Origin: an uncultured Caldilineaceae bacterium
GTDB taxonomy: Bacteria; Chloroflexota; Anaerolineae; Caldilineales; Caldilineaceae
Direction: 5' to 3'
Assembly (NCBI GenBank): GCA_951812725.1
Contig: OX638330.1
Coordinates: 2,728,001 to 2,792,000, forward strand
DNA: 64,000 nt
Shown: positions 27,152-36,260 of the stretch, piece by piece
Numbering within the stretch: position 1 is the first letter of the stretch
Layout: every line of letters begins with the position of its first letter
The notes under the pieces: generated by a model
Told to the model about the DNA's origin: nothing
The model's database searches: none
What the model saw: only the letters and a program-made list of their open reading frames with translations
Translations under genes and position numbers: made by a program

Positions 27152-30100
27152 ATGAAACGCCTTAATTTTCATGCAAGAAATCTGCTGGCTCCATTGGTGG
27201 CAAGTGCGCCAGCAATTTGGGCGCGGCGAGGGCAGCGCTCTGTTCCGATGGCACAGCGGAGAGGCACTAGAGTGGAGGACGAGCAACTTGCTTCGACTCC
27301 TCGCACGCCATGGATCGCCCTCCGAAGGACGGCCTCAGTTGTCGCAGTTGCCGTTGGCCTACTTTCAGTGCTGCTCTATGGCAGCGGGGCAATTGTACCT
27401 GTTTTCGCGCATGACGCGCGACAAGAAGCAGAGGCAACAAGCGGCGGCCTTGGCAACGTCATGAGCCGACAGGATACGCCGACTTGGAGCCGAACGCAGT
27501 CTCTGGGGCTTCAACAGGATACGACAACTGCAACTGTAACTGAGACAGTTCCCTATACTAAGACGCCGACAATCTCCGAGTTTGGGTTGGCCTTCGTGAA
27601 TTCTGCGGAGTCGCACAGCGGTACGCAACGCATCCAGCGCGGACTGGACACGGGTGTTACGACGGATAGATTTCCTATCTACTGGGAGCAGGTCGAAAAG
27701 AGTATAGGCACGTATACGTGGACGAGCCAGGATACTGCTATAAAGGCTAATGAGAGCCTAGGAATGGACACGCTGGCCATCCTGCTGGGTACGCCGCGCC
27801 AGTACCGTCTCGGAGGCCGGGCCTTGTCGGTGTCGCTGGGAGGGTCGTTTACGGAGGCGCCTGCCAACCAGGCCCCGCGTTCGGAAGGCTGTAGCCCGCA
27901 GGAGGCCGGGGGCGAGTGCATTGTAATCGAAGGACCCACCCTTTTTGGTGAACAGTCGGTCGAATCGGCGGGAGAAGGAGGGGAGAATACGGGCCAGCCT
28001 GACTCGCGTGCGCAGTCGGGTAGCTGCTTACGCAGCGAAGGGCCGCCGGCCCCTTTTAACCTTTGGAACCCGATTTTTGTCAATGGCAGCGATGAACCTT
28101 CGGATGGTACGCGCATCAGCCCAACCAACCCGTGGGCGCGCTTTGTGGGGGCGGCGGTTGCCCGCTATATGCGTGGCGGGGACGCAGGCACTAACGTTCG
28201 CCATTGGGAAATCTGGAATGAACCGGACCTGTGTCACTTCTGGTCCGGGACGCCCCAGGAGTTTGCCCGCCTTTTGAAGGTGGCATACATCGTCATTAAA
28301 TGGGTCGACCCGGAGGCCTATGTCGTCTTTGGCGGCCTGGCCCACTTTGCCAACGGGCAGTGGCTCTTTGATATGCTGGACGCCTTGCATACTGATGCGC
28401 TGAGCGCAAAATATGACGGCTTCTTTGACGCGGCCGGCTCACATCACTATTCCCTTTCGTACGTAGGTTATCAGTACACCAGCAAAGTACGCGGCGCATT
28501 GAATGACCGCGGTTGGTCGGACAAGCCGATTTGGATCACCGAGAGCGGGGTGCCAGTCTGCAATGATTTTCCCGGGCCAAACTGCCCCAGCCCGTGGCGG
28601 GCTTCGGCGACCGAGCAGGCTTCATATGTTTGGCAGAACATTGCTTATACGAGGCTGGCAGGCGGTGGGCCGATATTCCACTTTATGCTACATGATGACT
28701 GCGGGAACGTGGTACAGGTCAATTCTCCTGACGGTTTCGGCCTGGCCAAGAATGAAAGCTCCAGCTATTGCTCCCCATCCAACGCCGAGACGCGGCTGGC
28801 CTATTCGGCCTTCAAGTTGGCAAATCAGCACCTTACAGGTACGGATGTCTCGTGGGCAGACATCGAGCGTTTTCGCGTGCGGCGGGTAGCATTTTATCAT
28901 CCGGAGACGAAGGAGCGACGCTTGCTGGCTTGGGCACTCACGTCGCAAGCTCAGACGGGTAACATCCCTGCGACAGGGACGAAAGCTCGTCTCATCAAGA
29001 TGGACGGCACCGAAACGGAGCTGACGCCGACGGACGGCTACTACGAGGTCGGACTGGCCGGCGCTACCAATGCCAATTGGCCTGACGGCCAGGGCGGCTA
29101 CGGAATAGGTATTTTTGGCGAGCCGGTCTTGCTGATTGAAGAGGACACTTTGGCTCCCACTGCCTCGATATTGAACCTGCCTGCCTACTCCTCGGCAAAC
29201 TTCACCGTGAACTGGTTGGTGAGAGACTGGGGCTCCGGTGTGATTTCGACAACCGTCTATGTCAAAGTGGGGGACGGGGACTGGCAGTCGTGGCAGGCAG
29301 ACGCGGAGGCGTACGGCAATGCAGTTTACAACGGAGAGGTGGGGACGCGCTATAGCTTCAGAATCGAGGCAGAGGATTTGCTGGGTTACAAACTGGAGAC
29401 AACCACGGCACTGGCAGAGACAACAGTACTTACCAACAGCGCGGTTACCGGCAGAGTGATAAATCCGGCGGGGGAGAACGCGGCAGGGGTAACAGTGCAG
29501 ATCGGCGATACCACGGCGGCCACCGACGCCAGCGGCCAATTCACGATGACGGTGCCGATCGGAAGCTGGAACATTTCGGTGAACAGTCAGCTGCTGATCC
29601 GCAGGCGGGATTTCGGCTCTACAGAGAGCCTGGCGTTGCTCTACTCTCCTGGCACAAACGCGGTGACGAACGGGGATTTTGAGAGCGACTTCAGCGGCTG
29701 GACGAAGTCGGGGAGCTCAACTTCTGCGATTGAAGCGCAGGCTGGCACATCAGACCACGCGTTGCGGCTAGCCAGCGGATTCGTGCCCAATGCAGGTGTT
29801 CCGGGAACAGAGGGCAGCGACGGCGGCAATAGTACGGTTTCTCAGCGTCTTACGGTGCCGACGGGCCGGCCTTACCTGGCCTTTGCCTACAGGGTGGAGA
29901 CTTCGGAACCACTAACAGGCACAGATTCGTTCGAAGTGATTGCGGTGGAGGATGGCCAGCCGGCCAATTATATGTTGGTCCAGCGGCAGAGCAGTGGTTG
30001 GCAGTATCGCTCGTTTGACTTGGGACAGTATGCGGGGAAGGAGATTACATTGATTCTCAATGTTTATGAAACGTCCCCGAATCGGCGCACGAGCGCGCTT

Positions 30101-30283
30101 ATCGATTTGATTACGCTTAGCGATGTGCCTGCGCAGAACCTACAGAGCAGCGGACCTGCTGCCAGGCCGCGGCCGGCCGACGTGCCGGCCCCAAGTGAAA
30201 CGGGTGGATCAGGAGGGCAAGAGGGTAGTACGATAATTGGTTTCAGGGTTTATCTTCCGGTCGTACTAAACTTGAGTGAATAG
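27152..30283 (+). CDS. secreted glycoside-hydrolase-like protein (clan GH-A) with C-terminal YLPVVLN tail
   Basis: The 1043-aa protein has a basic N-terminus and a long hydrophobic segment near residues 58-88, so it is exported or membrane-anchored. A (beta/alpha)8 catalytic domain follows with an acid/base in WEIWNEPD (Glu357) and a probable nucleophile in ITESGVP (Glu464), the pattern of GH39/GH5-type enzymes. Downstream come an Ig-like segment, a carboxypeptidase-regulatory-like domain (GRVINPAGENAAGVTVQIG), and a jelly-roll carbohydrate-binding-like domain starting NGDFESDFSGW. The end VYLPVVLNLSE matches a short tail common on surface proteins of Chloroflexota. It probably cleaves a polysaccharide outside the cell. 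The start is uncertain (27113, 27152 or 27248); none has a good ribosome site. Confidence 0.75.
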   Translation: MKRLNFHARNLLAPLVASAPAIWARRGQRSVPMAQRRGTRVEDEQLASTPRTPWIALRRTASVVAVAVGLLSVLLYGSGAIVPVFAHDARQEAEATSGGLGNVMSRQDTPTWSRTQSLGLQQDTTTATVTETVPYTKTPTISEFGLAFVNSAESHSGTQRIQRGLDTGVTTDRFPIYWEQVEKSIGTYTWTSQDTAIKANESLGMDTLAILLGTPRQYRLGGRALSVSLGGSFTEAPANQAPRSEGCSPQEAGGECIVIEGPTLFGEQSVESAGEGGENTGQPDSRAQSGSCLRSEGPPAPFNLWNPIFVNGSDEPSDGTRISPTNPWARFVGAAVARYMRGGDAGTNVRHWEIWNEPDLCHFWSGTPQEFARLLKVAYIVIKWVDPEAYVVFGGLAHFANGQWLFDMLDALHTDALSAKYDGFFDAAGSHHYSLSYVGYQYTSKVRGALNDRGWSDKPIWITESGVPVCNDFPGPNCPSPWRASATEQASYVWQNIAYTRLAGGGPIFHFMLHDDCGNVVQVNSPDGFGLAKNESSSYCSPSNAETRLAYSAFKLANQHLTGTDVSWADIERFRVRRVAFYHPETKERRLLAWALTSQAQTGNIPATGTKARLIKMDGTETELTPTDGYYEVGLAGATNANWPDGQGGYGIGIFGEPVLLIEEDTLAPTASILNLPAYSSANFTVNWLVRDWGSGVISTTVYVKVGDGDWQSWQADAEAYGNAVYNGEVGTRYSFRIEAEDLLGYKLETTTALAETTVLTNSAVTGRVINPAGENAAGVTVQIGDTTAATDASGQFTMTVPIGSWNISVNSQLLIRRRDFGSTESLALLYSPGTNAVTNGDFESDFSGWTKSGSSTSAIEAQAGTSDHALRLASGFVPNAGVPGTEGSDGGNSTVSQRLTVPTGRPYLAFAYRVETSEPLTGTDSFEVIAVEDGQPANYMLVQRQSSGWQYRSFDLGQYAGKEITLILNVYETSPNRRTSALIDLITLSDVPAQNLQSSGPAARPRPADVPAPSETGGSGGQEGSTIIGFRVYLPVVLNLSE

Positions 30284-30301
30284 TGGTAGGAAGTTCGCCC
30301 C

Positions 30302-30679
30302 TCAGTGGCCTTCATCCAGGCCGATATTTTCTTCCGAGGCGGAGAGTTCCCGCCACAGGAACCAGGCGCCGGCGCGACGTTGTCCCTTGGGTGCGCGGTC
30401 ATAGTAGAGATCAAAGAGCCGGCCTTCCTCCGTACGGACGCGAAAGTAGGCTCTTCCCTGACCCCAGGAGCCCTGGGTTCTACCGCTGCGCACAGAGTAC
30501 GGGGGACGTCCGCCTTGGGTTCGAATCTCCGGCTTGCCGTACCGATGCCAGTTGGCCAGCATCTCAGTCACTCTGTGCGACTTGCCCCGCCATTTGAAGG
30601 AATCCGGCGCGGGCGGCTTTTTTTCGGGCGAAGAGCCGACCGGCAGGGTTACAGTGATTTCGCGGCCAATGAATTCCAT
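30302..30679 (-). CDS. DUF6504-like small protein
   Basis: The 125-aa protein has a beta-rich core with FKWRGKSHRVTEMLANW, then GQGRAYFRVRTEEGRLFDLYYDR and WFLWREL. This fits the DUF6504 pattern of a WRG-x-x-YRV motif followed by a YxVRTxxG strand. The function is unknown. It starts 21 bases after the MFS gene stop on the same strand, so it is probably the second gene of that transcript. Alternative: an unrelated lineage-specific small protein with the same motif. Confidence 0.6.
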   Translation of the reverse strand: MEFIGREITVTLPVGSSPEKKPPAPDSFKWRGKSHRVTEMLANWHRYGKPEIRTQGGRPPYSVRSGRTQGSWGQGRAYFRVRTEEGRLFDLYYDRAPKGQRRAGAWFLWRELSASEENIGLDEGH

Positions 30680-30700
30680 AGGATTCGGACCTGAAGCCGG

Positions 30701-32059
30701 TCATTTCCGGCTCATTGCGCGCTCTTCGACAGACTTCTGGCGGGCCAGGCGGAGGTCGAGCGCGACCAGATTGGATACGGTGACGACTACAAGTAGTGCC
30801 GCAACCCCGTACACTGGCGCGAATCCCACAGCCGAAACCAGCGAGAATGCAAACAACGGGCCAACGGCAGAACCGAGGTCCGATGCGGTGGCGTATGCAC
30901 CAACGAACAGTTGGGGCTGAGGCGTCACCAGAGCTGCCTGGTTGGCATAGGTGTCGAGAATGACATTGACGCCGGTGCTGATAATCAGCACTGCCAGCAG
31001 TGCCACTATCGACAGGCTGTTCGGTATCGCGAGCATCGCCGCAAGCCCAAGGCAAAGCAGAGCTACCAGCACTATAGTCAACCGTATGCGCCCGATCCAA
31101 TCTGACAGCGCGCCCATAACCGCGCCGAGAAAGAGGTCGGAGAACCAGCGGGTTCCAAGCACGATGCCGGCCATCGCACCTACCTCCAAACCCAATGGCA
31201 ATTCGCCAGATCCACTACCGAAATTCTCGGCAAGGAAAACTGACGCGGTGGCAACCAGGCTTGAGTTGAGGAGCAGTTTGAAGAAACCGACCAGGAGGAC
31301 CGAACGCTGCAACGGGTCGGTTAGTGCACCCTTCCAACCTTGAAGGACTTTCGGACCCTTTTTCGGCGGCTCCTCCGCGGCCTCCGGACCGCCGGCATGA
31401 ATATCTGTCGCGGCATCTGAGCCTTGGCCGTTTGACTCTGGTGACGCGCTGGCAGGCCAGGATAGGCCGAGCGCTATAGGGATGGCCAGGGCAGACAGTC
31501 CTACAATTGACCATATTGTTACATGATAGCCGTAGTGATCGAAGAGGAAGCCGCCCAGCACTGCGCTGACCGCGCTTCCCCCGCGAACGACACCCCACAT
31601 CATCCCCATGAGTCGACCCGCTTCTGAATCGCTGCCGGTCCAGATCGATTGAAAGGTGCCCTGTCGCAGGCCGGACCAGCTGATTCCCCACCCCATTCGT
31701 GCGATGAGAAAGACAGTGAATCCCCAGCCTAGCCCATAGGCAGCTGTTGTGAGGACGCCAAAAATCGCCGAACAGAGGAAGGCGCGATATGGTCCAAAGC
31801 GGGCGAACAGCGTGCTGAACCAGGTATTAGAGAAGAGGCGGATGAGCCGGTTGGCGCTGAGCAGCATCCCCACATGTCTGGGAGAGAGCCCGAGACTGCC
31901 AGCAGCCAGCGGGAGGATGGCGTACAGAAGCGAATCGCCCATAATTGCGAAAGCGACCGATCCTGAGACGGCAAGTACCAGAGCAGTAGGTGACGGACCG
32001 TGGTTTAGAGGACTGGTGGACGGTGATTCGGAACTTGTATTTTGCTCGGGCTGGGACAT
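30701..32059 (-). CDS. MFS transporter
   Basis: The 452-aa protein has about twelve hydrophobic segments in two groups of six, separated by a charged central loop (about 205-245, containing EPPKKGPKVLQGW). The loop between segments 2 and 3 (NRLIRLFSNTWFSTLFARFG) corresponds to the MFS signature, and a second copy, SDLFLGAVMGALSDWIGR, lies in the C-half. It would move a small solute across the inner membrane by proton coupling; substrate unknown. No ribosome site precedes the ATG. It is divergent from the aldolase gene and precedes the DUF6504-like gene. Confidence 0.85.
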   Translation of the reverse strand: MSQPEQNTSSESPSTSPLNHGPSPTALVLAVSGSVAFAIMGDSLLYAILPLAAGSLGLSPRHVGMLLSANRLIRLFSNTWFSTLFARFGPYRAFLCSAIFGVLTTAAYGLGWGFTVFLIARMGWGISWSGLRQGTFQSIWTGSDSEAGRLMGMMWGVVRGGSAVSAVLGGFLFDHYGYHVTIWSIVGLSALAIPIALGLSWPASASPESNGQGSDAATDIHAGGPEAAEEPPKKGPKVLQGWKGALTDPLQRSVLLVGFFKLLLNSSLVATASVFLAENFGSGSGELPLGLEVGAMAGIVLGTRWFSDLFLGAVMGALSDWIGRIRLTIVLVALLCLGLAAMLAIPNSLSIVALLAVLIISTGVNVILDTYANQAALVTPQPQLFVGAYATASDLGSAVGPLFAFSLVSAVGFAPVYGVAALLVVVTVSNLVALDLRLARQKSVEERAMSRK

Positions 32060-32462
32060 GGCAGTTGCAGGAATCGCAGTAGCTTGCGGTCAGGATCTCT
32101 ACTGGAGTCGTTCTGTTCTTGTTGGGGCATGCCGATTCGAGCCATTGTATCATACTACGGCGATATTAAACCCACAGTGTTCATGATGAGGCAGTATATG
32201 CCAGGTCTTTGCTCTTCGGCTCTGACGAGATCAATTTAAGCGCTCTGCCATTCGAGAAATTGGGGGCAACATGAAATGTGCAGGTCGGGGACTCTTTTGA
32301 CATAGAGTGCATCTGCGGATACTATCGGGATAAGAGTTCAGTCCTCATTCCTTGCAATTGCCTTAGCTTCTCTGCGGTGTCAAGACACTCCATATTCTCT
32401 GTTGTTTTTGCCGATTGACGCGTACATACGCGGCTCCAGAATTGTTAGTCCAGGGGGACAAT
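32060..32462. other. divergent intergenic region
   Basis: Lies between the MFS gene (minus) and the aldolase gene (plus). It is more AT-rich than the surroundings and must hold both promoters. No convincing hexamer pair or RNA structure was recognised. Confidence 0.4.
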
Positions 32463-33227
32463 ATGATTTCAAACAGTGCCAAACAGAAGATGCTATCCGG
32501 CCAGCCCGCCTTCGGATTCGCGCTGGGGATGGGGTCGCCGCTCAATGCTGAACTCATCAGCAGGAGCGGGATCGACTTTGTGATGATTGATCGGCAGCAT
32601 GGCTCGTGGGGAGAAGACAGTGCGATCGCGGCGCTGGTGGCCATCTTCGGGAGCTCCGCGATTCCCATGGCCCGCGTTGCGCGCAATGACTACACATTCA
32701 TAGGCCGGTTGTTGGACGAAGGTGTGATGGGGATGATCGTTCCCATGGTCGATACAGCGGAGCAGGCTCGATCCGCGGCCGAGTCCTGCCTGCTACCGCC
32801 TGAGGGTCAGCGCTCGTGGGGTTGGGGACGCGCCAAGTTGTATGGCGCCGACTATGCCGAGAGGATAAACGAGGAGCTGTTCGTGGCTGTGCAGTTGGAA
32901 AGCGCTGAAGCGGTAAGAAACGCAGAGGCGATTCTGAGTACGCCGGGCATAGACGGCTGCTGGACAGGGCCGAGCGACCTTTCGCTTTCACTGGGCTTTC
33001 ACCCTTCGGAGATGGACGACCGGGAGGAGCATGCACGGGCGCTTGAAGCGATCCTGGAGGCGTGCAAAAACACGGGCAAGATTCCAGGCATTGCAGGGCG
33101 CAGTGTGGATGACGCGCTGCACAGAGCCAGCCAAGGCTTCCGTTTTATCGTCGCCACAAGCGACGGGGGCTTGCTGGAAGCGGGAGCCTCAAGCGCTGTC
33201 GCGCGCCTTGCCACATTTGCAGGGTAA
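32463..33227 (+). CDS. HpcH/HpaI-family aldolase
   Basis: The 254-aa protein is a class II pyruvate-type aldolase. Visible family positions: the histidine in MIDRQHGSWG, an arginine in MARVARND, the metal glutamate in AVQLESAEAV and aspartate in TGPSDLSLSLG. Such enzymes reversibly cleave 2-keto-3-deoxy sugar acids or 4-hydroxy-2-ketoacids into pyruvate and an aldehyde in the cytosol. Together with the enolase-superfamily dehydratase at 7775 it could form a sugar-acid route, but the genes are 24 kb apart. ATG 32463 follows GGGGGA; an upstream ATG at 32415 has no ribosome site. Confidence 0.86.
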   Translation: MISNSAKQKMLSGQPAFGFALGMGSPLNAELISRSGIDFVMIDRQHGSWGEDSAIAALVAIFGSSAIPMARVARNDYTFIGRLLDEGVMGMIVPMVDTAEQARSAAESCLLPPEGQRSWGWGRAKLYGADYAERINEELFVAVQLESAEAVRNAEAILSTPGIDGCWTGPSDLSLSLGFHPSEMDDREEHARALEAILEACKNTGKIPGIAGRSVDDALHRASQGFRFIVATSDGGLLEAGASSAVARLATFAG

Positions 33228-33268
33228 CGCCAGGTCGCGGACCGGCGAGAGTGCGAGCCATCTGAATC

Positions 33269-33923
33269 GTAGCTACTAAGCCTAAGTCGCTAACCAGCCA
33301 GTCATCCTTGGAACCATGCGGGCTCTTGGTGACGCAACTGGTGTGCAGCCGCGGCCATGCTCGCCAGTCGACACGTTGCGAAGAAGACACAAGGTCGGTG
33401 AGGCATGTTTTTGTAGGGGGCGTTGCGGGGGCGCGGAGAACTGCGGGGGAACTGCAGGGGAACTGCAGTGGTCAGTGGCAAGGGACGGCAAGTAGGGGTG
33501 GACACTGCTGGCCAGCCACGTTGCTGGAGCCGCACGGCTGGAATGAGCACACAAGGTCGGTGAGCGATGCTTTTGGAGGGGGGCGTTGCGGGGGCGCAGC
33601 CCCTGCACAAGGGAGGGCCGAAGGCCCGACCGCACAACTGCAGTGGTCAGTGGTCAGTGATCAGTAACTTCTGCGGTTGGAGGTCGGTGGTCGTTGGGTT
33701 GAAGCGGCAAGTGGGGGAGTAGACTCCGTTCGCCAGACACGATGCTGGGGAAGTGTAAACAAGGTCGGTGAGGCATGTTTTTGTAGGGGGGCGTTGCGGG
33801 GGCGCAGCCCCTGCACAAGGGAGGGCCGAAGGCCCGACCGCCCAAAATACAACAATGAGGGGAGAAAGAATACCTTTGCTCCCCTCGTTCAGGGTTGGGA
33901 ATCAGTTGCGGCTGGGTAGTTAC
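33269..33923 (+). mobile_element. family E MITE-like repeat, copy E4
   Basis: The longest copy (655 bp), with ends GTAGCTACTAAGCC and GGCTGGGTAGTTAC. It is flanked on both sides by the identical octamer TCTGAATC (33261-33268 and 33924-33931), a clear target-site duplication. Inside are three hairpin modules: one truncated (about 33415-33440) and two full (33578-33634, 33784-33843), with CAGTGGT tracts between. It contains no transposase. It lies between the aldolase and FAD oxidoreductase genes. Confidence 0.88.
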
Positions 33924-34010
33924 TCTGAATCTACGAATGCGTCAGGAGTAGGCGAACGGCTATTTGTGCCGACGCTCCTGATGGAAAGGGATGTTGAAAG
34001 GAGCAGATTG

Positions 34011-35210
34011 ATGTCGACTTCCTCTGAGTTTCTTGTCGTCGGCGCCGGAATCTTTGGGGTGACGACTGCTTTGTCATTGCGGAGCCGCGGGTACAGCGTT
34101 ACCTTGATCGATCCAGGACCTCTTCCCTATGCCCTGGCTGCCTCCACTGATGTCAGCAAGGTGGTACGCATGGAGTACGGCAGCAACCGCCAATATATGC
34201 GCATGGTGATTGGCGCGATCGAGGGATTCCATCGCTGGAACGAGCTATTTGGGGAGACGCTGTATCACGAGACCGGCGTTCTGGCGGCCACGAAGGATCC
34301 TATGCGCGAAAGCGAGTTCGTCAACGACAGCTATCAGATGTTACTGGAGGAGGGGCAGAGCCCGGAACGGCTGACCGGGGAAGAGATAACGCGGCGGTTT
34401 CCGGCCTGGACAACTGGGACTTACGTTGACGGCTTCTATAATCGGCGCGGCGGCTACGCAGAAAGCGGGCGTGTCGTCGGCAAGCTGGTTGAGCATGCAG
34501 CGGCCGTCGGGGTCGAGGTGCAGCCCGGTCAGACGGCCCATGAACTCGTGTTGAACGGCAGCCGTGTAAATGGGATGCGAACACGCGAGGGGGCGACCTT
34601 CAATTCTGATCACACTGTACTTGCAGCAGGGTCGTGGACGCCCTGGTTGCTGCCGGAACTGCAGTCGGTGATGACGGCGACAGGCCACCCGATCTTTCAC
34701 CTGAAACCGAAGGATCCCACGCCCTTTACGGAGCCCGAGTTTGTGGTATTTTTTGGAGACACGGCCCGCACCGGCTGGTATGGGTTCCCGATGCTGCGCG
34801 AAGGCATAGTCAAGATCTCACGGCACGGGGTCGGCGTGACTCTTCACCCGGAGAACGATGAGCGCACGGTATACGAGGAGGATTTTACACAACTGCGTCT
34901 CTTCCTGGAGGACACATTCCCTGCGCTCCTGGATGCTGAAATCACCTACACGCGACGCTGTCTGTACAATGACACGCTCGATGAACATTTCTGGATCGAC
35001 CATCACCCGGAGAAAGAGGGGCTGAGCGTTGCTACGGGCGGGAGCGGACACGGCTTTAAGTTCGGTCCGGTGCTTGGGGACTTGATCGCCGACGTGGTGG
35101 AAGACAAGCCAAATGACTGGGCAGAGATGTTCCGCTGGCGCGAGCTCTCCCCGGGCACGACGGGGCAGGAGGCTTCCCGTTACCACGGGGATGCGAACGG
35201 CGCCGGGTAG
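34011..35210 (+). CDS. FAD-dependent oxidoreductase (DAO family, sarcosine-oxidase-like)
   Basis: The 399-aa protein opens with the FAD-binding loop VVGAGIFGVTTALSL and an acidic strand end (VTLIDPGP). It continues with DVSKVVRMEYG, an internal GGYAESGRVV segment and the C-terminal flavin-contact sequence GGSGHGFKFGPVLGD, which is typical of monomeric sarcosine oxidase and N-methyl amino acid oxidases. It would oxidise a secondary or primary amine with release of H2O2 or electron transfer; the substrate is unknown. GAAAGGAG lies seven bases before the ATG. An upstream extension would run into repeat E4 and is not real. A nucleoside phosphorylase gene follows. Confidence 0.86.
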   Translation: MSTSSEFLVVGAGIFGVTTALSLRSRGYSVTLIDPGPLPYALAASTDVSKVVRMEYGSNRQYMRMVIGAIEGFHRWNELFGETLYHETGVLAATKDPMRESEFVNDSYQMLLEEGQSPERLTGEEITRRFPAWTTGTYVDGFYNRRGGYAESGRVVGKLVEHAAAVGVEVQPGQTAHELVLNGSRVNGMRTREGATFNSDHTVLAAGSWTPWLLPELQSVMTATGHPIFHLKPKDPTPFTEPEFVVFFGDTARTGWYGFPMLREGIVKISRHGVGVTLHPENDERTVYEEDFTQLRLFLEDTFPALLDAEITYTRRCLYNDTLDEHFWIDHHPEKEGLSVATGGSGHGFKFGPVLGDLIADVVEDKPNDWAEMFRWRELSPGTTGQEASRYHGDANGAG

Positions 35211-35269
35211 GCAGTTGCACGAACTTGGGACGCACTAGAGCAACTACTCGATCACACACGGGCTTCGAA

Positions 35270-36133
35270 ATGACTCTACACTTTGGCCTTGAAGAATATG
35301 ACCGCGCGGCTGACTTCGTGCGTGCTCGGACAGAGCAGCAAGGAATGAGACTGTCAGAGAGGCGGCCTATCGGGCTGATTCTCGGCAGTGGGCTAAATCC
35401 GCTGGCAGAGGCGATCGAGGAGGCAGTAGCGATTCCTTTCGAGGAAATCCCGCACTTCTCAACCAGCACTGCACCCGGGCATGAGGGGCGCTTAATCGTC
35501 GGCAAACTGGCCGGTAAGACGGTGGCGGCCATGCAAGGGCGAATCCATTTGTACGAGGGGTATTCGGCGGAGGAGATTACTTTTCCGATCAGAGTGATGC
35601 AACGTCTCGGCGTCGGGACGCTGATCCTGACCAACGCGGCAGGTGGTCTGAATCCCAGCTTTCGCGCCGGCGATTTCATGTTGATCGAGGATCACCTGAA
35701 CTTTGTCGGCATGGCGGGTCACAATCCTTTAATGGGCCCTAACATGGATGCGTTTGGAACTCGTTTTCCGTCGATGACCCATGCCTATCCGCGTTCTTTG
35801 CGTGAAGCGGCCCTGGAGTCTGCGCGGGAACTTGAGGTCACGCTACACCAGGGGGTGTACGCATTCCTGGCCGGCCCGAATTTTGAAACGCCGGCGGAGG
35901 TTCGCTATTTGCGGCAGGTGGGAGCGGACGCGGTGGGGATGAGCACTGTACCGGAGGCGCTGGTGGCGGTTCATGCGGGCATGAAGGTGTTGGGCATCAG
36001 CACGATCACAAATGTGGCAATCGATCAGTTGGACGCGGGGAGTGAGACCAGCCACGAAGAGGTCTTGGAAACAGGAAGAATCGTTGTGCCTCAATTGACG
36101 GCACTGCTGATGGCAATACTCGAACGCATTTAA
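35270..36133 (+). CDS. purine-nucleoside phosphorylase (class I, trimeric type)
   Basis: The 287-aa protein splits purine nucleosides with phosphate into base and ribose 1-phosphate. Family motifs are ILGSGLNPLA (phosphate loop), TAPGHEGRLIVGKL, GRIHLYEGY, LTNAAGGLNP and AGPNFETPAEVRYLRQVGAD, with the purine-site MSTVPE and the late ITNVAID. The length fits the low-molecular-mass class (270-290). The ATG at 35270 was chosen by alignment of the first domain; its ribosome site is weak. A terminator follows 23 bases after the stop. Confidence 0.92.
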   Translation: MTLHFGLEEYDRAADFVRARTEQQGMRLSERRPIGLILGSGLNPLAEAIEEAVAIPFEEIPHFSTSTAPGHEGRLIVGKLAGKTVAAMQGRIHLYEGYSAEEITFPIRVMQRLGVGTLILTNAAGGLNPSFRAGDFMLIEDHLNFVGMAGHNPLMGPNMDAFGTRFPSMTHAYPRSLREAALESARELEVTLHQGVYAFLAGPNFETPAEVRYLRQVGADAVGMSTVPEALVAVHAGMKVLGISTITNVAIDQLDAGSETSHEEVLETGRIVVPQLTALLMAILERI

Positions 36134-36156
36134 CCTGGAGCGGCAAGGGTCGAAAC

Positions 36157-36193
36157 AAAAAGCAGGGCACATTATCTGTGTCCCTGCTTTTTT
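36157..36193 (+). terminator. intrinsic terminator after the nucleoside phosphorylase gene
   Basis: AAAAGCAGGG-CAC pairs with GTG-TCCCTGCTTTT, with one bulged base and a seven-base loop (ATTATCT). The T tract continues to 36193, and the A tract on the left makes it usable on both strands. The convergent GNAT gene ends at 36261, so it may serve that transcript too. Confidence 0.85.
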
Positions 36194-36260
36194 CGTTATT
36201 AGCCAAGCCTCTGCGATTGGACAAAGGCGGGCCGAGCGTTTTACACGACGGGAGCGTCAG

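Noticed and set aside
32463..33227. HpaI-type aldolase as the missing IolJ of the inositol pathway
   Set aside because: IolJ enzymes are of the fructose-bisphosphate aldolase or DUF2090 type. This protein has HpaI motifs and lies outside the cluster.
33768..34010. N-terminal extension of the FAD oxidoreductase into the repeat region
   Set aside because: The extension is encoded by repeat E4 and its flank. A clear ribosome site and the FAD loop place the start at 34011.
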